A stretch of DNA of 8,208 nt from Rickettsiales bacterium. Lineage in GTDB: Bacteria; Pseudomonadota; Alphaproteobacteria; Rickettsiales; JANQQO01. This document shows, in pieces, positions 1-6,418 of this stretch. The stretch spans positions 1-8,208 of the forward strand of contig JANQQO010000143.1 in the NCBI GenBank assembly GCA_028289305.1, read 5' to 3'. The position numbers were made by a program, and so were the translations under genes. How positions within the stretch are numbered: position 1 is the stretch's first letter; each line of letters opens with the position of its first letter. The notes beneath the pieces are model-generated. The model ran no database searches and was not told the origin of the DNA. It worked only from the letters and a program-made list of their open reading frames with translations.

Positions 1-2
1 AA

Positions 3-1127
3 ACCTCGCTAGAAGAGAAGATAGAGGTGAAGAACGTGGCGGTGGAGGATCTGCTAGGCCGACCGCAGCAAGCGCTAGACCGGGAAAGCATGCGTAGCCT
101 GGTTGCGGGCAAGCGGGTGCTGATCACCGGCGCAGGAGGCACGATTGGCAGCGAGCTAGCACGGCAAATTGGAAAATATGCGCCTGCGCAAATCGCCCTG
201 GTAGAAATTTCGGAATATAATTTATACCTCATCGACCAGGAACTGCAGGAATTATACCCAGATCAGCTGCACCAGCCTTATATTGCGGATGTGCGGGATT
301 ATGATTATCTCAATCATATTTTTGCTGAAAACACCCCGGATATTGTGTTTCACGCAGCTGCCCTGAAGCATGTGCCGATGTCTGAGGTAAATGTCAGCCA
401 GACTGTGCTGACTAATGTAGCGGGCACGAAGAATGTGGCGGATTTGTGCATTGCACACCGGGTGCAGGAGATGGTGCTGATCTCCACGGATAAGGCCGTC
501 AACCCCAGTAGCGTGATGGGCACCACGAAGCGAGTAGCGGAGCTTTATATTCAGGCGCTGGGTCAGTCTAAAAAAGCGAAGCATACGCATTTTTTAACGG
601 TGCGCTTTGGGAATGTGCTGGGGTCAACGGGGTCGGTAGTGCCGCTGTTTAAACGCCAGCTGGAAAAAGGCGGGCCGATTACTATCACCCATCCGGAGAT
701 GATGCGGTATTTCATGACGGTGCGCGAGGCCGTGGAGCTGGTGATACAAACCGCTGTGATGGGGCGGGATGCTACGGCCAATGGGGCTATTTTTGTGCTG
801 GAAATGGGAGAGCCGGTCTATATCAAAGATTTGGCAAAACAAATGATTCGGCTTGCGGGTTTAGAGGAGGGAAAGGATGTTTCCATCGCCTATACGGGGC
901 TCCGGCCAGGGGAGAAGATGACAGAGGAGCTGTTTTACCCTGATGAACGTGCGGAAGCGACCGCCTATGAAGGCATTATGCGTGCGGCTTCTAAAGAGGC
1001 GGAATTTGGGAAAATTGAGAGCTTGGTGAAAACTCTGTGCAAGCTGAGTAAACAAAAGCATCGTGAGGATATTATGGCGCTGCTCGTGAAAGTGGTGCCG
1101 GAATATCGGGGCGATGATAGGGAATGA
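3..1127 (+). CDS. Nucleotide-sugar 4,6-dehydratase, WbpM/PglF/CapD type (5' end outside window)
   Basis: Catalytic part of an extended short-chain dehydrogenase that would convert a UDP-sugar (typically UDP-GlcNAc) to its 4-keto-6-deoxy form for surface polysaccharide or protein glycosylation. The frame is open to the left edge. A GTG at 27 is available, but the residues around it (V-E-D-L-L-G-R-P) look like the linker that joins an N-terminal membrane domain to the catalytic domain in the roughly 600-residue members, so the gene is probably cut rather than starting here. Numbering from the GTG, the NAD(P)-binding glycine motif G-A-G-G-T-I-G is at 35-41. The S-T-D-K segment is at 153-156, followed by M164 and K168. 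Met where most SDRs have Tyr is the mark of the WbpM/PglF class. R-P-G-E-K is at 293-297. It converges on the chemotaxis operon and is probably unrelated to it, though a role in flagellin glycosylation cannot be excluded. The exact substrate is not readable. Confidence 0.9.
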   Translation, partial: TSLEEKIEVKNVAVEDLLGRPQQALDRESMRSLVAGKRVLITGAGGTIGSELARQIGKYAPAQIALVEISEYNLYLIDQELQELYPDQLHQPYIADVRDYDYLNHIFAENTPDIVFHAAALKHVPMSEVNVSQTVLTNVAGTKNVADLCIAHRVQEMVLISTDKAVNPSSVMGTTKRVAELYIQALGQSKKAKHTHFLTVRFGNVLGSTGSVVPLFKRQLEKGGPITITHPEMMRYFMTVREAVELVIQTAVMGRDATANGAIFVLEMGEPVYIKDLAKQMIRLAGLEEGKDVSIAYTGLRPGEKMTEELFYPDERAEATAYEGIMRAASKEAEFGKIESLVKTLCKLSKQKHREDIMALLVKVVPEYRGDDRE

Positions 1128-1137
1128 CGCTTTAGGC

Positions 1138-2346
1138 TTATTTCAAACGCTGATAGATGTTTAAGGTAAGATCGTCCGCAAGATTTTTATCACCTAGATA
1201 GCGTTGGAAGTCTTCCTTTATATTTTCAAGCAAGGGGCCCGCAAACTCTGAATGCTCCTTGGCAGCATCTTCACAGAGCTGGGCCAACGCTTTCTCCGTG
1301 ATATATTCCCCATTTGTATTGGGCGTTTCAATCAGGGCGTCGCTATAGAGAAATAGCATATCTCCCTTTTTAAAGCTCATGCTGTGCGTTTCATAGCTGG
1401 CGCCATTATCTACGCCAAGAGGTATGCCAGAACCATCTAGTATCTCGGCCTTATTATCCCGCAGCACAATAGGGCTGGGGCAGGCTGCTGTTGCGAATGA
1501 CAGCGTGTCTTGCGCTGTGTCAATGATGCCATAAAACATGGTGGCAAATTGTTCTACGGGAAGAAGTTCCACCAGGCTTTCATTAAGGAAGGCAAGATAA
1601 TCCGTAGGAGAGGCCATAATATCGCGCGCTCCTTGCTGGAAGATGGTGTGAAGCCTAAAGGCATTCAGCGCTGCGGCCACGCCATGACCAGAAAAATCGA
1701 TGGTGAGCACACCAACCTTATCATCATCAATCTCTTGTACATCCCAAAGGTCACCACCAATTTCCGACGATGTATCAAAATAGTTTGCGATATCGAATGA
1801 GAATTTTTCTGCTATTTGCTTGATAAACAGGTTGGTGGGCAGCAACAGGTTTTGCATTTGGCGAGCATTGATTAACTCCTCATCAACACGCGCCTTATAT
1901 TCTTTTAAACCTTTTAGCAGCGCCCTATTCTCAAGGTGGACGCGTACACGTGCGATGAGCTCGTCTGAATTAACGGGTTTTGTTACCAGATCTGTAGCAC
2001 CGGCATCAAATGCCTCGGCACGTTGAGCAGGATCAGAAAGCGACGTAAGCACCAAAATGGGAAGTTCTTCGTATTTCTTCTCTTCACGAATGGCCTTACA
2101 ATATTCAAACCCATCCATGCCTGGCATTAACAAATCGAGCAGAACAATATCGGGTTGTAAGCTATGTGTTCTTTCCAGCGCTTCCTCACCATCACTAGCC
2201 GTATACACCTCCTTAAAGCCATGGGTCCTAAAGATCTCTTTGGTGATCGTGAGGTTAAAAGCCGTATCATCCACAATTAAGATAGTGGCTCCCAGAAGAT
2301 CCAGCTGAATGCCTTTTTTAGATGGCGCTAAAATTGCTTCTACCAT
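1138..2346 (-). CDS. Receiver-PP2C (RsbU/SpoIIE-type) serine phosphatase, response regulator
   Basis: Cytoplasmic response regulator predicted to dephosphorylate the phosphoserine of the STAS protein encoded two genes upstream. The receiver domain (about 20-140) has the acidic pair D26/D27, phospho-acceptor D71 in L-L-D-L-L-M-P-G-M-D-G, T101 and K123. A helical linker (about 140-170) leads into a PP2C-like domain (about 180-400). Its metal ligands are visible as G-G-D-L-W-D (D199, D202), D-F-S-G-H-G (D217), Y-S-D (D336) and D-D-L-T-L (D391/D392). One oddity is Ala337 where the family usually has Gly after Y-S-D. The start ATG shares one base with the TAA stop of the kinase gene (TAATG), and GAGGAA lies 6 bases upstream of it, so translation is probably coupled. 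It is the last gene of the operon. HsbR and SypE-type regulators are functional parallels, but they have different domain layouts. Phosphatase activity and target are inferred. Confidence 0.93.
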   Translation of the reverse strand: MVEAILAPSKKGIQLDLLGATILIVDDTAFNLTITKEIFRTHGFKEVYTASDGEEALERTHSLQPDIVLLDLLMPGMDGFEYCKAIREEKKYEELPILVLTSLSDPAQRAEAFDAGATDLVTKPVNSDELIARVRVHLENRALLKGLKEYKARVDEELINARQMQNLLLPTNLFIKQIAEKFSFDIANYFDTSSEIGGDLWDVQEIDDDKVGVLTIDFSGHGVAAALNAFRLHTIFQQGARDIMASPTDYLAFLNESLVELLPVEQFATMFYGIIDTAQDTLSFATAACPSPIVLRDNKAEILDGSGIPLGVDNGASYETHSMSFKKGDMLFLYSDALIETPNTNGEYITEKALAQLCEDAAKEHSEFAGPLLENIKEDFQRYLGDKNLADDLTLNIYQRLK

Positions 2347-3086
2347 TATGCTTCCTCGAAGACCATTGCCACTCTTCTGCCGCCCTCTAATACCTGCATT
2401 TCTGAAGCACAGGCTTCAATGATGCTAAGCCCCCTACCCTGCAGCAAGCTATCTTGGACGGTATCTTTTACGGCCTCATAATCAAAACCTGTACCCTCAT
2501 CATCGACATTCACCGCTACGCTTGCTTTTTTCGTATTAAATGTGATGTCGATCCTGCGTGAGGCATATTCAGGATGGGTAAGGCGTTCATCCACCTGATT
2601 ATAATAACTCACAAAATCTTCCAGGTTTCTGGTGAATTTGGGTACATGTAGTGAGCCGTGCACAATGGCGTTTGCTAGCGCCTCATGCACCGATGTCTGC
2701 ACGGCAAAAAACATATCCTCTGAATAGCTGCCTTTTTTTCTTAAGAATTCTGTAATGACCCGGGCAACGGGCGTCTCATAGCTTGTTTTGGCAGTAATAA
2801 AGAGGCCGACTTCATTCTCAAGCGCCTTAGCACGCATGATTTTTTTATAAAACCGCCCAAAATTATCGACCTCAACGATAGCGTCAACAGACATATCAAG
2901 CAGCGTAAGCAAATGCTGCTCGTTAATCACTTGCGTAAGAAGTATTTTTTTGTTTTTACCACCCTCTGCTTTGGCAATGGTGGTTTCAGGCGATGTTTCA
3001 CTTAATGTGAGATCTGCGTCATCAGCCGCCTGTTTCAGGATTGCCTTTGAAACATTGTGACCAAAAAGGAGGCTTTCTCCGGGCAT
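2346..3086 (-). CDS. RsbW-like serine kinase / anti-sigma-type ATPase (HATPase_c_2) with N-terminal extension
   Basis: Predicted GHKL-fold kinase of a partner-switching module, which would phosphorylate the STAS protein on serine. The ATP-binding region occupies about 105-246: the N-box is E135-A-L-A-N139 with following I-V-H-G, the G1 box is D-D-E-G-T-G-F at 195-201, and the G2 box is G217-R-G-L. All catalytic features needed for ATP binding appear intact. The protein is 246 residues, against roughly 140-160 for stand-alone RsbW/SpoIIAB. The extra 100 or so N-terminal residues match no domain I recognise. No sigma factor is in the window, so the protein may bind a different partner. ATG is preceded by GAGGTG, which overlaps the region just after the STAS stop codon (9-base gap). 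The gene overlaps the phosphatase gene by one base. Confidence 0.9.
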   Translation of the reverse strand: MPGESLLFGHNVSKAILKQAADDADLTLSETSPETTIAKAEGGKNKKILLTQVINEQHLLTLLDMSVDAIVEVDNFGRFYKKIMRAKALENEVGLFITAKTSYETPVARVITEFLRKKGSYSEDMFFAVQTSVHEALANAIVHGSLHVPKFTRNLEDFVSYYNQVDERLTHPEYASRRIDITFNTKKASVAVNVDDEGTGFDYEAVKDTVQDSLLQGRGLSIIEACASEMQVLEGGRRVAMVFEEA

Positions 3087-3095
3087 GGCACCTCA

Positions 3096-3398
3096 CTATG
3101 TGCCGAATAGGGTTTCAAATTTTGAGACACGGAACATTTTTTCTACCTGCCCCTGTGAGTTAATGAGGGAGAGCTTAACATTACGCTGGCCAGCTTCTTC
3201 GCGTGCTATGAGCATCATACCCAGGCCCGCAGAATCAATGAAATCCACACCAGCAAAATCGAGCACAAGAGTGTTAATCTCCGAATTACTTTCAAATACC
3301 TTCAACAAATCACGAAAATTTTGGTGATCTGCAAAGGTAAATTGCCCTCTCAGTGCCATAGTAGCGGTTTGACCATTGATTGACTGCGTGTATTCCAT
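3096..3398 (-). CDS. STAS-domain protein, anti-sigma-factor antagonist type
   Basis: Single-domain STAS protein of 100 residues, the usual size for SpoIIAA/RsbV-type antagonists. The conserved loop D-F-I-D-S-A-G-L-G is at 52-60, and S56 is the expected phosphorylation site (SpoIIAA Ser58 position). In the known switch the unphosphorylated form binds the partner kinase or another target, and phosphorylation releases it. The kinase lies immediately downstream and the phosphatase follows it, so all three parts of the switch are in consecutive genes. The start is supported by GAGGAT, 4 to 5 bases before ATG. The receptor-like gene ends 16 bases upstream. What it controls (sigma factor, diguanylate cyclase, receptor array) cannot be read from the window. 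Confidence 0.93.
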   Translation of the reverse strand: MEYTQSINGQTATMALRGQFTFADHQNFRDLLKVFESNSEINTLVLDFAGVDFIDSAGLGMMLIAREEAGQRNVKLSLINSQGQVEKMFRVSKFETLFGT

Positions 3399-3414
3399 AT
3401 ATCCTCACACCTTG

Positions 3415-4704
3415 TTAGAACAAATCAATATCGTCATCATCATCTGCTGAAGCATCGCCTGCACCAGATGAAGCTGTATCGGTAGGTACCTCTTCTACCG
3501 CCCTTCCCAGGTTTTGCAAATAGTGATTTCTGAATTCGCTTAAGAGAAAGCAGTCTTCTATTTCTTTGATTAATGCCTGGTTTTCTTTTTCATGCGTTGA
3601 ATCGGCAATGAGTGGTTGTGATTGGCTAGCAGCTTCATCTAAGTGACGATTTATTACCTTCAGCGCCTCAACCGAATTCCCAATATATTGCGAGGTGCGG
3701 TCTTGGAATTGCATCCCCATAATTGTGCCGCTGATGACTTTTGAACTCTCACGCGAGGTTTCTGCAGCTGATTCCAGCACCGCTTTGAACTTATCATTTT
3801 GTGAAAGAAGACTTTCCATCAATGCATCCAGTTTATCCTTTGCGGTAATACTATCTGACATATCCGTATCAGCAACTTTTTTGAGCGTTTCATACCCTTC
3901 TTTTACACTGCTCGTCACCAAACCAAGACGATAACGCATTTCTTCAGAAAGTTCGGCGATTTGCTTTGACACGGTGCGTACTTCATTCGCTACCACTGCA
4001 AAGCCTTTACCCGCCTCTCCGGCTCGCGCAGATTCAATAGTAGCATTAAGCGAGAGCAGGTTTGTTTGCTTATTAATGCCCTGAATTTTGACATTAAACT
4101 CATCAATGTGGGTGAGTGCCACCATGGCGTCATCTAGGCTATAGACCATGGACATGGCGCTTTGCGAAATGAAGAGGATTTTCTGGACCGCCGCACCGAG
4201 CGTGCCATTCATCATTTCAGCAAATTCGGCAAACGTGATCTTTTCATCTCCCACTTCCAGCAAGCTGGCGGTTTCAACAATTTCCTGGATAGCACTGCCC
4301 TGATCGTTCAAACTTGCGGCAAGTGTTTGGAATTTCTGATTGAGGTCAAGCGCACTATCTTCCACAAGTTCCGCAGTTTCTGGAAGCTTGCTGATGAGAA
4401 CATCTAATGCTTTAAGGCTAGGAAGCAGCGCAGCACAAAAAACCTCCACTGCCTGCTTTGGATCTTTAAAGGGTTCTAACGAAGGAGGTGTTTCTGCTGG
4501 GGGTGCACCCTCTTCTGCTTCAGGAGCGGGAGATTCTGATGAACCATCAGCCGCATCTGCAGGTGCCTCTGCTGAATCTGCTTCTTTCTTCACCTCTTCA
4601 AGCGGCACCACTTCTGCCTCTGCAGCGGGCGGAGCCTCTTGTACAGGTGGCTCTTCTACTGTCTCTGGTGCTTGCTCTACTTTTGCTTCAGAAGATTCTG
4701 CCAC
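3415..4704 (-). CDS. Soluble chemoreceptor-like protein with MCP signalling hairpin and CheZ-like motif
   Basis: Cytoplasmic 429-residue protein with no membrane segment. Residues 1-78 are a Pro/Ala/Glu-rich low-complexity stretch, and 80-400 look mostly helical. The MCP hairpin tip is clear: N-L-L-S-L-N-A-T-I-E-S-A-R-A-G-E-A-G-K-G at 215-234, then F-A-V-V-A-N-E-V-R to 243. This is the part that contacts CheA and CheW. Further on, F333-Q-D335-R-T-S-Q339 closely resembles the F-Q-D-L-T-G-Q active-site helix of the CheY-P phosphatase CheZ. The C-terminus is a run of Asp ending in D-I-D-L-F. No ligand-binding domain is recognisable. The start is GTG. It is required because the next in-frame Met (164) would lose the first third, and it is supported by GAGGA emerging from the TGA stop of cheB (7-base gap). 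Function could be receptor, array scaffold or phosphatase. The MCP relationship is sure and the CheZ relationship is only suggested. Confidence 0.88.
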   Translation of the reverse strand: MAESSEAKVEQAPETVEEPPVQEAPPAAEAEVVPLEEVKKEADSAEAPADAADGSSESPAPEAEEGAPPAETPPSLEPFKDPKQAVEVFCAALLPSLKALDVLISKLPETAELVEDSALDLNQKFQTLAASLNDQGSAIQEIVETASLLEVGDEKITFAEFAEMMNGTLGAAVQKILFISQSAMSMVYSLDDAMVALTHIDEFNVKIQGINKQTNLLSLNATIESARAGEAGKGFAVVANEVRTVSKQIAELSEEMRYRLGLVTSSVKEGYETLKKVADTDMSDSITAKDKLDALMESLLSQNDKFKAVLESAAETSRESSKVISGTIMGMQFQDRTSQYIGNSVEALKVINRHLDEAASQSQPLIADSTHEKENQALIKEIEDCFLLSEFRNHYLQNLGRAVEEVPTDTASSGAGDASADDDDDIDLF

Positions 4705-4707
4705 ACT

Positions 4708-4714
4708 ATCCTCA
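4708..4714 (-). promoter_or_regulatory. Ribosome binding site of the soluble receptor-like gene, overlapping the cheB stop
   Basis: TGAGGAT: the cheB stop TGA runs directly into GAGGA, which lies 4 bases before the GTG start. No in-frame ATG exists nearby, so this site decides the GTG start and suggests translational coupling to cheB. Confidence 0.65.
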
Positions 4715-5764
4715 TGATGATGCTTTTTTATTCACTAGATGGTCTGCGATTTTTTCCAAAGGCAGCTGTTTATCAATAGCGCCGCTAAGATAGGCGGCTT
4801 TTGGCATGCCGTACACAACGCTGGTAGCCTCATCTTGACACATAGTATATGCACCGGCTTGCTTCATCGCCATTATTCCCTTTGTACCATCTTTGCCCAT
4901 GCCCGTCAAAATTAACCCCAGAGCACGCCTTCCTACATTATTTGCCATCGATTCAAACAACACATCAACCGAAGGTTTATGACCCGATACATTCTCTCCA
5001 TCTTTTAGCACACAATAGAAACCTTCTCCAGTACGATTTAGCTTTACCTCCATATGGCGATCACCTGGAGAAATATAGACATTACCGGGTTCTATCGGCT
5101 GTTTATCCTTTGCCTCCTGCACTCGCATAGTAGAAATGCTATTCAACCTCTGTGCGAAAGCGGAGGTGAATTTCTCTGGCATATGCTGCACGATCACCAC
5201 TGGGAAAGAGTTTTTGGGCAAGAAAGGGATAATCTCACGCAACGCTTCCACCCCACCGGTGGAAGAACCGATGGCAAGAATATGTTTTTTTGGATCAAAA
5301 CTGCCTTTTGCAGCGCTAATGGGTTTTCGTTTTTCTTTCAGCGTGGAGGCATCAATATATTTAACGCGGGCGCGAGAAGCCGCCTTCACCTTAGAGATGA
5401 GCTCTGTTTTGAGCGAGGTAATATCGGCATCCTCACCTTGTGGCTTGCCGATGCAATCCACCGCGCCCAGCTCAAGAGAGCGTATGGTTTCTTCCGCCCC
5501 TTTTTGGGTGAGCGATGACACCATCACAACTGGCATAGGCCGCAGAGACATAATCTTCTCTAAGAAAGAGATGCCATCCATACGTGGCATTTCAATATCC
5601 AGCGTGATGACATCTGGATTGAGGCGCTTGATCATATCACGCGCGACGATCGGATCCATCGCGGCACCCACCACCTCTATGCCGGGATCACTGCTGAGCA
5701 TTTTCGTGAACATATCACGAATAAAGGCAGAATCATCGACAACAACGACTGTGGTTTTTTTCAC
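4712..5764 (-). CDS. cheB: Chemotaxis protein-glutamate methylesterase / glutamine deamidase CheB
   Basis: Removes methyl groups from receptor glutamates (and deamidates glutamines) when its receiver domain is phosphorylated by CheA. The N-terminal receiver (1-125) has D10/D11, phospho-site D56 in L-D-I-E-M-P-R-M-D-G, S83/S84 and K107. A linker of about 30 residues follows. The catalytic domain (about 160-345) carries the triad S168 (in G-S-S-T-G-G), H194 (Q-H-M-P) and D292 (T-G-M-G-K-D-G). Length (350) and domain order are standard, with no truncation. The start is GTG. It is needed to keep D10/D11, since the next Met is residue 18, and an AAAGGAT ribosome site lies 9 bases upstream. It is preceded by cheD at a 21-base gap. 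Confidence 0.97.
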   Translation of the reverse strand: MKKTTVVVVDDSAFIRDMFTKMLSSDPGIEVVGAAMDPIVARDMIKRLNPDVITLDIEMPRMDGISFLEKIMSLRPMPVVMVSSLTQKGAEETIRSLELGAVDCIGKPQGEDADITSLKTELISKVKAASRARVKYIDASTLKEKRKPISAAKGSFDPKKHILAIGSSTGGVEALREIIPFLPKNSFPVVIVQHMPEKFTSAFAQRLNSISTMRVQEAKDKQPIEPGNVYISPGDRHMEVKLNRTGEGFYCVLKDGENVSGHKPSVDVLFESMANNVGRRALGLILTGMGKDGTKGIMAMKQAGAYTMCQDEATSVVYGMPKAAYLSGAIDKQLPLEKIADHLVNKKASS

Positions 5765-5773
5765 TATGCAGCG

Positions 5774-5780
5774 ATCCTTT
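5774..5780 (-). promoter_or_regulatory. Ribosome binding site of cheB (AAAGGAT)
   Basis: AAAGGAT lies 9 bases before the cheB GTG start, in the 21-base gap after cheD. It supports the GTG, which is the only start that keeps the receiver acidic pair D10/D11. Confidence 0.6.
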
Positions 5781-5785
5781 CTGTA

Positions 5786-6418
5786 TTAAAACAGCTCAAC
5801 ATCCGTTTTGCCCTGACGCTTGGTAATTTTGCTTTGGTATTGTTTTTCTTCCTTAAGCACTTTCTGGTCATCTTCTTTGCGGTGTAAGACGCGCATAAAC
5901 ACTTTACCCGTTTCTGGGAAATAGTGAATACGGCGCGGATGTTTGCCACCCAAATGTTCAGAGGCAATTTTAAACCCTTCATCCTTTAGGAATTTCTTTA
6001 CAAATGTAGCGTTTTTATCGCCGATCATCGCTGAGCTATCAATCACGTTGCCACCACCAAACACTTTCATTTCTAACCGCTCACGCGAGGCGCCGAGTTT
6101 TAATATCTCGTTGATCAACTGCTCCATAGCAAAGGCGCCAAAACGCGCTGAATCGCCCTGAGAGGTAGTGCTACCCGGTAATAAGAAATGGTTCATACCG
6201 CCTATTTTAGTTACAGGGTCACGTATACAGGCTGCTACGCAAGAACCCAAAATCGTGCAGAGCATCTCTCCAGGATCGGCAGTAACGTAGAACTCGCCGG
6301 AAAACACTTTAACCACAGTAATTTCTGAAACTTGATCATAATAACGCTTTACACCATCAAAATAATCGCCGGCCTGGACCTTCTCAACATCGGTTCTTCT
6401 GATGGGGACGCGTTTCAT
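5786..6418 (-). CDS. cheD: Chemoreceptor glutamine deamidase CheD
   Basis: Deamidates specific receptor glutamines to glutamates, creating methylation sites for CheR. The CheD core is at about 42-180, with the active-site cysteine C60 in L-G-S-C-V and histidine H77 in G-G-M-N-H-F-L-L-P. The Cys-His distance (17) equals that in Thermotoga CheD. F-G-G-G-N at 120-124 and I-G-D-K-N at 132-136 are further family signatures. At 210 residues it is longer than the compact 160-residue forms. The N-terminal 40 residues and a charged C-terminal tail (about 181-210, ending D-V-E-L-F) lie outside the core. The ATG overlaps the cheR stop codon (ATGA), and no Shine-Dalgarno sequence is visible in the 20 bases before it, so translation probably depends on coupling to cheR. 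No cheC, the usual partner in Bacillus, is in the window. Confidence 0.96.
   Translation of the reverse strand: MKRVPIRRTDVEKVQAGDYFDGVKRYYDQVSEITVVKVFSGEFYVTADPGEMLCTILGSCVAACIRDPVTKIGGMNHFLLPGSTTSQGDSARFGAFAMEQLINEILKLGASRERLEMKVFGGGNVIDSSAMIGDKNATFVKKFLKDEGFKIASEHLGGKHPRRIHYFPETGKVFMRVLHRKEDDQKVLKEEKQYQSKITKRQGKTDVELF

Noticed and set aside
27..29. GTG as the true start of the dehydratase gene
   Set aside because: The frame is open to the window edge, and the residues just after the GTG match the interdomain linker of longer membrane-anchored family members. The gene is more likely truncated by the window.
3418..3450. Run of ATC/TCA trinucleotides resembling a microsatellite
   Set aside because: It is simply the Asp codons of the acidic C-terminal tail. 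The run is too short and coding to call a repeat.
3998..4023. 26-base near-identical segment also at 7892-7917
   Set aside because: Both encode the conserved MCP hairpin (E-A-G-K-G-F-A). The similarity follows from protein conservation and is not a mobile or recombination repeat.
4340..4717. Ser/Ala-rich open frame on the + strand
   Set aside because: It is the reverse complement of the Pro/Ala/Glu-rich low-complexity head of the soluble receptor-like gene, which explains both its length and its composition.
5054..5518. 154-codon open frame on the + strand
   Set aside because: Antisense to the cheB coding region with no recognisable motif. Composition follows from cheB codons.
5136..5789. 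217-codon open frame on the + strand
   Set aside because: It lies opposite cheB, whose motifs are unambiguous. Its translation shows no family signature, and it is a complement shadow.
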